From Coix lacryma-jobi var. lacryma-jobi (lineage: Eukaryota > Streptophyta > Magnoliopsida > Poales > Poaceae): a stretch of DNA of 64,000 nt. How positions within the stretch are numbered: the first letter of the stretch is position 1; every line of letters begins with the position of its first letter. Shown here piece by piece: positions 1 through 11,376 of the stretch. Under the pieces are notes generated by a model. It was not told the DNA's origin, did not search any database, and saw only the letters and a program-made list of their open reading frames with translations. The stretch lies in the NCBI GenBank assembly GCA_009763385.1, contig CM019824.1, forward strand, positions 109,386,660 through 109,450,659. The letters are read 5' to 3'. The position numbers were made by a program, and so were the translations under genes.

Positions 1-535
1 ACCTTAGTGGTAAAATGCTTTCTTAAGGATATGGGTATAGGTTACATGAAATATAAGTGTGAGAGGGAAACCTCTACTTTTCTACGTTTTTCTTAATCTC
101 CTTTCTTTAAGTCCAAAAAGTATGGCAAATTTCAAAATGATTTCAAAAGCAAAGTTGTAGCTCTTGTTGAGAGGGACAACTTTGGTATTCAAAGTTTTCA
201 AAGTTTGCATATGAAATCAAAAGTAATTTTGGAATTTCAGAAAGGGTAGAAAAGGAATGGAAAAAAAGGGGGGGTAGACTTGCTTCCCTGTTCACGGCGG
301 CGGCGGCCGCGATCTTTTTCGGCGACCGCCAGCGCGACGGCTGCAGCTCTATCCCGAACAAACGTGCGACCGAGTTCGTGGCGAAGTTATCTACCCGCTG
401 GCCAGTTATCTCGCGTCGTGGCGCCTTCTTCCGCGCTCGCCGTCGAAATCTTGCCACGCAGTCCCGACGAGCACCTTCCTGGCTCGAGCTGCAAATTCAC
501 CGTCCCTGCTTGATCTCATCCCGATTGACCGCGGG

Positions 536-543
536 TATAAATA
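536..543 (+). promoter_or_regulatory. TATA box of the partial LTR
   Basis: TATAAATA preceded by GCGGG and followed by a pyrimidine-rich stretch where transcription could begin at roughly 565-580. A strong splice-donor-like CAGG|GTGAGC follows near 891, so 570-891 could be a first exon. An ATG at 761 opens a frame that reaches this donor in phase 1. Confidence 0.6.
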
Positions 544-1267
544 CCCTACGTCCTTGCGCATCTCCAGAACCCTTTCACTCAAACTCTAATCACTCGGAGA
601 GCAAGTAATCAACGTTCTTCCGTCCGCCTTTGGAAAAAAAACTCCGCCGAGCTCAATCGTGCAGTGGTCTGATCCACTGGCCACTTCTCTACCCTCTTTG
701 CCTTGCGTTGGTGTTTCATCTTGATCCCAGAAACATCATCGGCTCACTGGTTCCATGTGTGATGCCCAAGACTCGCCGGAACCAGCGCCTCTTCACCGGA
801 GTTGTCGCCGAAGCTCTCTGCGCCGTGGATCTCCTACCTCCGCTTCTCCTCCGCTCCAACCAGCTAGAGCATCGGAATCAGGGTGAGCTAATAGGGTTTC
901 CCATCCTCTCCGTTCCCTCGCTACCGACGTAGGTTCGTCGGAGAACCCCGCCAAGATCCAGTCCGCCGCCACGGCTGGACAGACATCTATGGGGTGGTAG
1001 CGTTTAGGTTTTGTAGCACCATCGACTGCGGTTGCTCCGCCGGAGTCGATGCGCGCGTTAGTTAGGTCTCTTCTGGCCGGAGTCGGCCGGCGTAAGGCCC
1101 GTCGGCCCTCGGTTCGCCGCCGTGCGCACCGGCCATGGTCGGGGACCTGGTGTTTGTGAAGACAGGTTTTTGCAGGGTGTTAGTTGAAAAGTCGCAGACT
1201 CAGGTGAATAGCGCTCTGGACTGCGGGTTGTTTTAGCGTAAGCCGAAGGGCTTTTCTGCAAAGCTGT

Positions 1268-1612
1268 CAGGACACACCGTCTCGCTCGAGCCAGGTCTCG
1301 AGCGGACATATGGACACGTGCTCACCGTCTCGAGCTATGCCTTGAGCAGGCGCACCCTCCGCTTCGCTCGAGCCAAGCCTCGGGCGAACGCGTTCACCGT
1401 CCCGCCCGAGCTAGGCCTCGGACGGACGAGCGTTTTCTGTCTCGCCCGAGCCTCGAGCCAGGCCTCGGACGGGCGATTGTTTTCCGTCTCGCCGAGCCCT
1501 GAGTCAGGCCTCGGACAGACGTTTGTTTTTATCATCTCGATCGAGCTAGGTCTCGAGCGGACCCTCGGGCACTGTCTCGCTCGAGCCGGACCTCGGGCGA
1601 ACGCACACACAC
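1268..1612 (+). repeat. Degenerate CGAGCC/GGCCTCGGACG tandem array in the LTR
   Basis: Roughly 45-60 bp units built around CTCGCCCGAGCC...GAGCCAGGCCTCGGACGGGCG occur about seven times with much divergence. The E1 LTRs carry the same array in cleaner form at 8650-9010 and 19770-20150. The array is very rich in CpG. The frames open through it change from unit to unit, so it is not read as coding. Confidence 0.6.
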
Positions 1613-2015
1613 CCACCGCCGTGCACTCGCGCCACGCTGGGTCGAGCTGGACTAGGCCGAAAGCCCCGCTTGGGCTAGAATAAAGTTTTTCTTTTTCTAG
1701 TTTTCTTTACAGTAGTTCAGTTTGTTTTTTTTGCTATAATTTTTCTATTACTCTGTTTATTATGAATTTTGACATGATTGATAATGGCATGTTTGTACTA
1801 ATATAAAAATTATAAAACTTGTGTTTTGAGTACTTTTGATATGACAATTAAATCTGTAATTTAATTAAATAATGCATTTTTACCGTAATGGAAAGTTGTA
1901 CACTAGATAATTAAGTTTGGTTGTTTTTAGTCAACAACATGTCTCTTGTCTGTATCATATCATGAGCATATCATTGATCATACATATGCACTTCTACGTG
2001 TAGATCTCGTTTCAG

Positions 2016-3234
2016 AAGGACCTGATTCTCAGTGGGTTTTGTCCTGAGTGTGTGAATCCTTCGAGTTTTTCAGAATCTCCGGACTTCGCTAATCACCAAG
2101 GCAAGCCCCGGTGCATTTAACCCTTCCTTGTTTTTATAAAGGTTGTATTAAAATGTTTTTGAGTTAAACTACTGCATTAGGTTATAGGAGTTGTGTGATG
2201 GCCTACTACTTGCACTGTTTACCTCCACTTGAAGATCCACCTGCCTTGTTTAAAAACTATTTACAAAAAATGCTTAGCCACGCTATACAATAGATTTGCA
2301 ATAAAATGCCAATTTCAAAAGTGTGATCACTTAAAGAATATTTATGGGATTTTGGCTTTACTCCCGACTGTTGGCTAAGTATCTGATCAGTACCTAGTCA
2401 ACGGCAAGGAGAGGTTGTCCTAGCGTACGGTGCCATCATGTTGTAGTCCGGGACTCAACAGTTGACACCAACCGGGACAGGGTTGAAAAACTGACAGGAC
2501 TGTTACGCTTGGGTGAGATATAACCAAGGTACGGTTCCTGGCAGAAAAATTAGGGACCATCCGTGTGGGGGCCTGCTGGCTAAGACTTGTAACTATTCAC
2601 ATACTTCGGAAAGCTCTGGCTCCGAGGAATCCTTTATTGGGACTGACAACCACGCACTGGGAGTGGAAAGATGGCGGAAGTAGCTTGTACCCACGTGGTC
2701 GTCGTACCTGGATATGAGTGGTGTACTGTACTTCCGGGTGGCGTAGGACCGGGTCCAATATTGGAGGAATCGTGGTAGACGAGTTGGCATATGCAAGCTT
2801 GGGTGCTACATATGCAGTGTGGATAGGGATCCTCAGCTGAGTATTATTTATCCGGATTAACGTTGCTCCTCGGTTATGGAGACTTGGTCACTGACTGTCA
2901 ACGGAGAGTGGTTCTCAACTAGGTATGTTTTTGAAAGGTAAAATGAATCATGACCAATGAAGAATTGAGAAATACATGAATCTTTCCAAAATAAAACAAG
3001 ATTTACAAAAATGCTTTTTCTGCAAAATACTTGATCTTGCTTAAGCCTTACCTTGACTTCCTAAGCCTCTCATTCCTGAGTCTTCTCCTCTTTTCTAGTC
3101 GGTTAAGTCTTGTTGAGTACTTTTGTACTCAGGGTTTCTTAACCCTTGTTGCAGGTGAGTACATGGATCCACCTTTTGATGGACAGTGCTACTTCACTCT
3201 TGTAGAGGAGAGTGATAACGATTCTGATGTTTGA
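2016..3234 (+). other. Putative two-exon coding segment inside the LTR (divergent copy)
   Basis: The putative upstream exon, 2016-2100, contains PEC and ends in ...HQ at a GC-type donor (CAAG|GCAAGC). The putative downstream exon starts at 3155 after TTGTTGCAG and reads EYMDPPFDGQCYFTLVEE... to a TGA at 3232-3234. Joining 2100 to 3155 keeps the frame (phase 1). The same donor, acceptor and phase, and the residues PEC and DGQ, recur in the E1 LTRs and in the minus-strand LTR. The 3' splice site of the upstream exon is uncertain here, as is any start codon. The coding reading is inference from three-way conservation; expression is unknown. Confidence 0.45.
3114..3131 (+). other. Conserved LTR hairpin TGAGTAC-N4-GTACTCA
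   Basis: A seven-bp perfect stem with loop TTTT, followed after about 20 nt by the acceptor-like TTGTTGCAG. The same stem with different loops is found in the E1 LTRs (11270-11289, 22403-22422) and in the minus-strand LTR (4474-4493). Confidence 0.65.
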
Positions 3235-3573
3235 CCTTGGGCAAGTAACAACTTTTGTGTGATATATGTAATATACAGTTCCGAACAAGTTATGTAATAA
3301 GTACTTTGGTGATGTAAACTTTTAAACATAAGTTTTAATTTATGTATTATAATCTTTCCGATTTTACTCTGATTATCTTATCTATAAAACTGTTGTAATA
3401 CTGTGATGCTCGATAAGGGATTTTCCTGGAAAGAATATAACGTGGATGATTCGGGTTTCCCGAGGACACCCGACAGACCTCTTGAGTCATTTGGAACTCG
3501 TGCACACCGATCAAAGGTCTTTAGGACAATGATGGGTGCATGTGGGCCACTTAATTCAGGAGGTTCTGCCACA

Positions 3574-4012
3574 ATGCACCCATCAAATTTAATGCTCCCA
3601 CAATTAAATACTTTCACATATACTTATGTGTAATAGGTATATATTCCGGTACCATTCTAGCACACCCCTAGATTGGCGGTTGTCCAATCATGCTCTCACA
3701 ACTCACTTATTACCTTGGCGTAGAGGCAAATTGATCCATACATTACTATTCCGAAGAATAGCACCCATACAATTTCACCCTTGCCGTATGGACGATGGAA
3801 AATAATAGAAATTAAACATGATGCACGACCCCCAAGTTAGTACTTAAATAGACACCTAAAATCCTACTGGGCATACGGACTTGATCACTGGCACACCTTA
3901 GTTTTTATTCTCAGGGTTTCCAAATCCTAATATGACTATAGGTTGGCAAATACAATTCCTTTTGGAAAATACTAGTTTTCAAATACACTTATGAATAGTA
4001 TCGCCAAACTAT
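3574..4012 (-). mobile_element. Leader of a minus-strand Tekay-like element (truncated)
   Basis: Read on the minus strand this follows directly from the primer site at 4013-4024. It resembles the E1 leader: TGAGAGCATG, then CAACCG and TCTAGG blocks occur in the same order as near 12065-12100. It stops at 3574, where the plus-strand LTR abuts, in sequence that matches E1 near 12180 (GGTGCAT). No frame longer than about 80 codons is supported here. The region that would hold an ORF0 equivalent is missing. Confidence 0.6.
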
Positions 4013-4024
4013 GCTCCGATGCCA
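4013..4024 (-). promoter_or_regulatory. tRNA primer-binding site of the minus-strand element
   Basis: On the minus strand TGGCATCGGAGC lies two bases after the LTR end. It differs at two places from the initiator-tRNA-Met complement TGGTATCAGAGC and at one place from E1's TGGTATCGGAGC. Confidence 0.65.
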
Positions 4025-4386
4025 GCTGTGACAGAATCGACCAATTTATAACAGATTAAGCACCGAAACCTCTGCTTTCGCAAAGATTAACATGTACTTA
4101 CGCTCGTACAAACCCGGTAGTCCAGAAATCTCGAGGGATTTCAAATCATTTCAACAACAGCCAAGACCGTACTAGTTCAGCGAACATGTCCACAAGTTAC
4201 ATCACAGTTTGCACATAATTCAAATACGTCGGAGTACGAAACAATATTACAAACCATAGTTTGAAAGTAGTAGCGGAAGCAACATAGTTTTAAAACATAA
4301 GTTCACTGGTTCACAATACGAAGCCATATGCATGATCAGTCCAACAAAAGCATCAGGTGAGGATAAGAGGTGACCGTGCCCATTGT

Positions 4387-5697
4387 CTAATCATCTCCCG
4401 TAACAGGGTACAGGCAGTTCTCGCAGTAGCCATAGAAGCACTGGCCATCTGCAACAACAAGGGAATAAAACCCTGAGTACAAGAAGGTACTCAGCTAGAC
4501 TTACCCGTCATAAACCAGAAATAATGAGACTCCAAGGATTCATGAAGGCTATATCTGGGGTTAGCTAAACATACCAATTTGCACGAAAGCTTTCTTATAA
4601 AGAAACCCAAGTTTGAGTGTCAGCAGTCACTTTTATAGTTAACCCTAATTAACTAGATTTGCACCTGATTCTAGAACAATCACTTGGCTAATTAATCAAG
4701 CAAGAGTGACTATTTCATCAATAGCCTTTCAGATTCCAAGTCATAACCATCTTTAGTTCCATAAGTTCTACGGGTAGCGGACGATAGTCAAGTTACTCAC
4801 TGTCCAAGAGCGATGGCGATTATAATCGATTCCTACCTAGCTGGGGATAAAATATTGCACACTTGCCTAATCACACCTTGCTATGTAGCCATCGGCTGCC
4901 ACTCAGAAGATTCGAGAACATGATTCGCGGGACGGCCATGGGCCCTTCTACACCGGGGGTTATCTCAATGCCAGGTCGCTCAAGCTATAACTGCCCACGG
5001 TCATTCCAGGTCAGTCAGGCCATGCCTGGTTGCTCAGAATAGTTGCACACGGTACATCTGAGGCCCTGGGTGTTAGGCGTCAACATCTCCATCACTGGCT
5101 CGAATAACCTTACTCGGCTTCGCGGGAGGTACTCGGACCAACTCCGCTAAGTATTTGACGCGTTTAAATTGACTGTGGGGCACTTCCCAAAACGGGTCCT
5201 ATGCGACACAGACGGAAGACTACTAGCACACAGAACCCATGTCCTGCTGGTCTTACATCCCGCCAGGTCTCAGATTAATCATCCCATGGTTATCTCCATG
5301 ATAGCACTAGGCTAGTCATGATCAGTATCCACCTATATGCGGGAGACAGGAAATCACCCGACTTTTACCGGTCTAAGCAGGCTAAGCATATTCGCACCTA
5401 GACTTAAACAGGGATATCAAGATATTCATTGCGGTGGACAAGGATAGTAAGCAATGCAACAACGGTAGCATTCAACTCCTATAAACTTAATGCAACACAT
5501 ATCAGGTTCATTTGAAATAACTTTGCAAACCGTAAGGAGTTAGATGCTCCGGGGCTTGCCTCTCTCGAAGTCGGCAGGTCGATGATCTTGGCACTCAGGC
5601 AAGTCCTCGACGTCTGCTTCTTCGGTCCTCTCGATCAGGGTCTCCTCTAGACTTGATTCCTCCTGCGGCTGCGGGTACGGGGTCTCCTCTACCGAGC
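4387..5697 (-). other. Putative two-exon coding segment inside the minus-strand LTR
   Basis: On the minus strand the upstream exon runs 5697 to 5560, after acceptor-like ATCATACAG, and reads SVEETPYPQPQEE...LPEC...DFER up to a GC donor (GAG|GCAAGC). The downstream exon runs 4448 to 4387 after TTGTTGCAG and reads DGQCFYGYCENCLYPVTGDD then stop. Both junctions are phase 1, as in the E1 LTRs, and exon A is an exact multiple of three plus the split codon. Shared residues with E1 are LPEC, DGQ, GYC, CLYPV and GD. If unspliced, the upstream frame would continue into GKPRSI, also shared. I infer coding constraint; no transcript evidence is available. Confidence 0.5.
4474..4493 (-). other. Conserved LTR hairpin TGAGTAC-N6-GTACTCA
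   Basis: The same seven-bp stem as in the other two LTR groups, with loop CTTCTT on the minus strand. It sits between GGGTAAGTCTAGC and TTGTTGCAG, exactly as in E1. Confidence 0.65.
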
Positions 5698-8649
5698 CTG
5701 TATGATGCATAATCATGTATGAATAAAATGAATGCACATGGAATGTATTGGTGATGCAACATGGAATGAGATAGCTCAGGAGATAAGCACATGTCGTCTA
5801 CTTCATTTTCTTCAACAAGGTAGTTAACATCAACCTATTAACCACTAATTACTTTTGCTACTATTTTGACCATTTAACCAAGCCTATAACAGCAACCCTC
5901 AGATAACAACTTCAGAAAAATCTACAAAAATTGCTGTAAACTAACAACATGCAATTTAGTCCACTGTCGAAATTTCAAGCCATTTGGACTTAAACCCTAT
6001 CCCCTATGAAAAAGACAATCATCATGAGGAAAAGGTGCTTTGAACTACACATTGTAGCAAAAAGTGTCAAACAACACATTTCATATTTTTCTACTGAACT
6101 TCTTAGCACAAGAGCAGTCCCTAAAAATTTCCAAGCTCAGATCCTTTCTATTGTATTTACTAAAAATCCTACAAGAAAACATCATTTAAGCATTTTAATT
6201 CCCACTGCCCTTATTTATCACAGAACATACCCATCTTATATTTTTCACAGATACTAATCATCAATACAAACTCAACAAGACAAGAATCACATTTTTCTGA
6301 GCAATACACAGTTTATTATGCATTTAACAAGATTTCAGCCTAAACATAAAATAAATTTACTGCATATAAAATTTATCACAAACTGGACATATCATATTTT
6401 TTCCTAAATAGGTCTCATCAAGACAAACCTAACAAAATTTATTTCACCCCATTTGGACTAATACAACTTCAGATATGAATTAAACAAGCATTAGCACATT
6501 TTCTGAAAAACATTAAACCAAAAACACCTAAACCTAACTGCTAGCTGCACCCGGCCAAACTGCACATAGAGACTAACCAGCGAGCCCCCGAGTCAAATTG
6601 GCCCCACCTGCCATACACACAGAGCAGGGGAGGTCGTTGACCTCGTCGGAGCTCGCCGACAGCGTCCTCTCCGGCAAAACCATCACCACCCTCGGACTCC
6701 TCTCACCTCCCCGCATCGATTGATGCTACTCACTGGCCCGGCATTGCGACGGACGGAGCTCGCCGTCAAAAATGGCGGACACGGTGGCGCGGCTTCACTA
6801 CACCGGCCGACTCCGGCCACTCCGAGGCAAACCAACCCTCGATTACTACTCCGATGACTTCTACAAGCCTAACCCCAGGCTCAGAAGCTAGGGTTCCTAC
6901 TCCGAACACCCGAGACCATGGCCATGCCATTTCCGGCGACCATGGCGAGCGGCGGACGGCGGCGTACCGCAGTCACCAAACCCAAATCGGCTAAACTAAC
7001 TCCCCCTACTCCTTCCACGGACCTCACTGACCCTCGAACACGAGCTAGGACAACACGATACCCACGGGAAGGAGGTCGGCCATGGTGAACCAAGCTTGGC
7101 GGTCATGGTGGCCATGGCAGGAGCTCGTCCCGGGGCTCACCTAGGGCTTTCTACGGGGCGCTAAAGGCGGCAAAAGGTGCAGGGGCTCACGGCGAAGCTG
7201 TCTGGGTGGTCGGGCTAGCGATGAGGCGGCAGGACTGTGACACCCTAGTGTCAAGCACTGCATTAGGCACTGCAATTAGCCACTAAGAAAGCATAAGCAA
7301 TGCATTGCATCATTTCATGTGTATAAGTATGCCTTTGATCTTTTGTTGTTTATTTGAAATTGGATTTCTATTTGACTTGATGCTTGATTTTGGCTTTATT
7401 CTTGAGGAGGATTTAAAAATGGTTTTCAGAAAAAGTGTTCTATATGAAAGTTGTAGAGAAAAATATTTTGAGCAACTTTTATATTTGGGTCAAAGCCTGG
7501 TTTGGAGTTTTTCAAACTGTTTTTGAGAAGTCAAACTTTGGAATTTCTGGAAAAAGAAAAAGAATCTTTTTCTTTCCCGTCGCCAACCTTTCGGCCCACT
7601 TCCCCGCCTCGGCCCAGCGCTCGCCGTCTCGCCCGCGCGCGCGCCCGCCCGCGCACCGCGCGCCGGCCACCCGACACGGCCGCGCCGTACGCCGGCCGGC
7701 TTGCCGCGTGGCGCCCCTTCTCTGCGCCAAATCCACGCTGACCACTCCCTCTCCGATCTTCTCCCACCGGAGCACGCCAGCGATCTTCGCCGGCCACTCC
7801 CGCGCATCCTCGTCTGCCGAGCCGCCTGCCGCCGCCTCGCTGACCGAGCCGCCGTGGCCCCCGCCACGACCGGCCGCCCCTCCGCTCCGCCGGGCAAAAG
7901 CCCGAGCGCCTCTCCCACTCCCTCACTCACTCGCACACTCACTCTCGCTCTCACTCCCGACTCTCACCCGCGCACGAAGCGAACTGAGCACTCTCCGCTC
8001 GCTGCAACCACCGCCGCAAGGCCCCTTCCCAAATTCCAGTCACCACCTCCATCACCGGCCGATTAACCCCGGCCACTGCCCCGCCTTCGTCTCGGACACA
8101 CGGTGCGCACCCCCGCGCCATCCGCCGAGCTCCACCGACGCCGAAGTCCGAAGAGCCCCGCCGCGGAAGCTTTCAGCGCCGCTCGGAGCCCGGAACCGTT
8201 CGTCCCCGACCCGAGCTCCACCGCCTCCCTTCTTCCTCCTCCAGCTTCGCCAAGCCAAGGCAAGGTGAGAACACCAACTAGCCCTAACGCTATCGTTCCC
8301 TATCTCTCTGTTCACCTCGGCCGAGCGCCATTGCCGCCATCGCGGACCTCACACATGGCCAGCACGCACCAGCGCACCTCCGGCCAAACCATCACCCCTA
8401 GGACTCCCCTCTAGGTTCACTGAGTCTCACACGCCCGCCAGTTTAGCCGGCGACCGCCGGAAACGGCGTAGCCGCGCGATGCCGTCGCCGCCGTGCGCTG
8501 CCGCTCGCCGCCGGCACGCTACGGCCGTGCGCTGGCCAATCCACCAGTACCGCCGGATGCGCCTCGTCGAGGCGAGTCCGCAGGGCCCAGCCTCCCCGCC
8601 GGCGACCTCACCGACGGCGAGAAATCGCCGGACCAATCCCTCCCCTGTT

Positions 8650-9010
8650 TCCGTCTCGTCCGAGCCCCCGAGTCCGACCTCGGACGAGCGCGCCTGTTTT
8701 CCGATTCGCCCGAGCCGCGAGTCAGGCCTCGGACGAGCGTGCGTGTTCCGTCTCGCCCGAGCCCGCGAGCCAGGCTCGGACGGGCGTGTATGGGTCCGTC
8801 TCGCCCGAGCCCTCGAGCCAGGCCTCAGCCTCGAACCATGGCTCGGACGGGCGTGTATGTTTCCGTCTCGCCCGAGCCCTCGAGCCAGGCCTCAGCTCGA
8901 GCCAGGTCTCGGACGGGCTAATGTTTTCCGTCTCGACCGAGCCCTCGAGCCAGGCCTCGGCTCGAGCTCGGCCTCGAGCGGGAAACCCTCGGGTGCGGTC
9001 TCGTTCGAAG
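8650..9010 (+). repeat. CGAGCC/GGCCTCGGACG tandem array in E1 5' LTR
   Basis: About seven units of some 45-65 bp around GTCTCGCCCGAGCCCTCG followed by AGCCAGGCCTCGGACGGGCG. Arms such as CCGAG and CTCGG within a unit can pair. The 3' LTR copy lies at 19770-20150. The two copies differ here mainly by single-base indels rather than substitutions. Confidence 0.7.
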
Positions 9011-10127
9011 CCAGGCCTCGGCCGATTCGCTTTCCGCCGTGCGCCCGAGCCCGAATGGGTTCTGCTGACCCACGGGTCCCGCGCGTCAGCCCCTTACCGG
9101 TCCATAGACCGAGTTCTCGCAAGCCAGCCGGAGAAATTAAATGTTTTTCTTTTCGGTTTAATTTCCCGAGATGCTTGTTATTTTTGTGTAGCCTGTTTTA
9201 TAAATCCAAATGAAGTGCTTCCAGTTTTATTAGCTTTCTGATGAATAGATCTATCATGGGAAAATATGAATGTATTTTTGATAGCAGTTTATTTTACTGT
9301 TTTCGTTTATTTCAGTTTATATGCTTTTGTTTAGATAAATGATTATAAGTGTTTTCTGGTTGAGATAATTCCTGGAAAATTTTGTGTAAGTTTATTATAC
9401 TGTTTGGCACCTATGAAAAATATATGATGCACTGTTTATGTAGAAAAAGTTACGATTATAGTTAAAAGTCTCTTTTTGCTGATTTCTTAGAATAAGTGTT
9501 AAGGTGTTTTATATGTTGAAATAAAATATGGGAAAATTTGTACAGTCTCTGTATGCCTTGTAGAATCTAAGAAAAGTATGAACTTGATCTGTTTTATGGA
9601 AAAATTTGTAGTTGCTTTACAACTGTGCTTTTCTGTATAGATCTTTAGAAATTCATGTAAGAAAATATATGATGGTTCTGGTCGTGGAACTTCCTGGATA
9701 ATATGAAATGTGAAGTAGAATCTGGGAAAAATAGGAAATAGAACTATGCACTCTTTTACAGTAGGGTTTAGTTCAAAGTACCTTTTTAGGCAGTTTGCTT
9801 GTCATTTTTGTATCTGCAGCTCTGTATTTTATCTTTGGCTGAAACTTGTTCAGTAGAGTCCAGCAAGTGTGGTTTACCTTCTGGAATTTTTGTGGATTTT
9901 TCTGAGCCAGAAAAATACACTTGCAGTTCAAATCTGAGTTTCCTTTGATGTATTTTAATAAGAAAGAGTTGAATACTCAGATTTTGTTTTATGAAATAAA
10001 TGAGATATTGCCCCATGTTAAAAAGTGGTTCAACAAGTTGGCTTTGTTGGTTTGCAAGAGTTATTCTTTTCATGCCACTTCATCTTGCACCGCATTAGTT
10101 ATTTATATAATTTATCACATGCAATAG

Positions 10128-11376
10128 GATCGACACTCCCGGAGCCCCACCAAGAGCAGGAGCCAAGCGTCGAGCCGGAGATCCAGGAGCTCCAGCAGTC
10201 GGAGGAAGCAGACCCCGCGGCCGACACTAACCTGCCCGAGTGCCCCTCCCACGAGGCCTCGGTTTTTCACTCAAGGCAAGCCCCGGAGCATTCTAAGTCT
10301 CCCAGTTTTTGCAATTATTTACTTGAGTCCTTTTATATTGTGATGCATTAGGTATAGGAGTTGATTGAATCCTAGTTGTTGCATTACCCTTCCTTGATTA
10401 TCGATTATTACCTGCCTTGTTACCCTGTTACTGCTTTTATAATGTAGAATTGCTTAGCCTGCTTAATAAAAGTAGTTAAGGATGTTTCCGTAATACCCCG
10501 ATGGGTATTTACCGGATCACGGTTGGCTATATTTGGCTATCGTGGAAAAGAACCTGAGTAGTAATGAAATACGGTCAACTGGAAGGCAAAGCACAAGTTT
10601 GGAAACTTGGGGCAGTCCGTCCGTTGGATCGTGTAGGTTTGTATCGATGTTGGCCTCGTTCATTTAACGCGCCCTTTTACTTAGGGATAGTCGGTGCCGT
10701 AATCATCGACCCCAAAGCCGGTTAGAAGCTGTTCGGGCCGGTCTCAACCCGTGTCGTGCCCTCTAGTACGGAAGTTGCGATCTGCCGCGTGAGGCCATCG
10801 CCAGACTCTGATTGGGCGGTCCGTGCTTGAGCCGCGACGATTACCACCACGAACAAGCGTCGAGCGGTTGCCCAATGCATGGACCCGACGGGGAAAGTGT
10901 GGGCTGGTATTAAAGGTTTTTCATCAGCTGATTTGGAATTCGATTCGAGTCGCCGTCTCCCCCGGTTAGTGGGAAACTATGGCGAGCTTCACCACGATAC
11001 AACTCCATGTGATGTTTAAAGGTTCAACTAAAATGTGGATAAGTCAACTGGATATGGTTATATTATTGTTTGTTAGATTCAAGTGAGTGCTCTAGTACAG
11101 GTAATAACCTAGAACTAAGGAGTAGGTTTAAAAGTAACAACTCATCATAATCATTAATTATCCCTTATCTGAATTTGAGCCTTTTCGCAACTAAAAGATC
11201 CCAGCTCCACCTCAAAAGCCTTGCATACCCTTGGAGTCTTTTATTTTCAGTTAGACGGGTAAGTCTAGCTGAGTACATTCCCGTACTCAGGGTTTATCCC
11301 GTTTGTTGCAGATGGCCAGGTCTACTTTGGCTATTGTAAGCACTGCCTCTACCCAGTGGAAGGTGATGAGGAGTAG
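10128..11376 (+). other. Putative two-exon coding segment in E1 5' LTR (frameshifted copy)
   Basis: The upstream exon, 10128-10275, follows ACATGCAATAG and contains LPEP, EEAD and LPEC. It ends at a GC donor (CAAG|GCAAGC). The downstream exon starts at 11312 after TTGTTGCAG and reads (D)GQVYFGYCKHCLYPVEGDEE to TAG at 11374-11376. This copy has five T's at 10263-10267 where the 3' LTR has four, shifting the frame just before the donor. That may be real decay or a sequencing error, since this stretch is rich in one-base differences between the LTRs. Confidence 0.45.
11270..11289 (+). other. Conserved LTR hairpin TGAGTAC-N6-GTACTCA
   Basis: Seven-bp stem with loop ATTCCC, 22 nt before TTGCAG and just after GGGTAAGTCTAGC, a donor-like sequence. 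The interval from GTAAGT to CAG is 53 nt, short for a plant intron. Confidence 0.65.

Larger units (their letters stand above)
1..3573 (+). mobile_element. Partial long LTR of a Tekay-like Ty3 element
   Basis: This is the downstream part of a very long LTR; its start lies outside the window. It ends at 3573 in TTCTGCCACA, matching the TTCCGCCACA end of the E1 LTRs, and it shares several blocks with them: a CGAGCC-rich array, a GGCAAGCCCCGG block near 2100, and a TGAGTAC/GTACTCA hairpin before TTGCAG near 3150. No primer site follows 3573, so it is a 3' LTR or a solo LTR. It abuts the leader of a minus-strand relative, and ATGCA (3574-3578) could be its target duplication, but the left partner is not visible. 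Overall it is too diverged from E1 to be one of its LTRs. Confidence 0.75.
4027..7235 (-). mobile_element. Minus-strand Tekay-like LTR, 3' portion (split by E1)
   Basis: This is the 5' LTR of the minus-strand element. It ends at 4027 (minus-strand ...TGTCACA) beside the primer site. It shares the hairpin and putative exon blocks with the E1 LTR but is clearly diverged. It breaks at 7231-7235 (AGGAC), where E1 inserted, and resumes at 22939. Together the two pieces make an LTR of about 4.06 kb. The AT-rich middle (5800-6540) and GC-rich part (6540-7230) hold no convincing gene. Confidence 0.75.

Noticed and set aside
7305..7526. A 73-codon frame identical in both E1 LTRs (also 18410-18631)
   Set aside because: Identity only reflects recent LTR duplication. 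The frame is not kept in the minus-strand LTR start, unlike the putative exon pair.
7435..8315. Long overlapping frames on both strands in the GC-rich part of the E1 LTRs (also 18540-19437)
   Set aside because: Low stop density from GC-rich composition; low-complexity Pro/Ala/Arg products on both strands; no conservation in the related LTRs.
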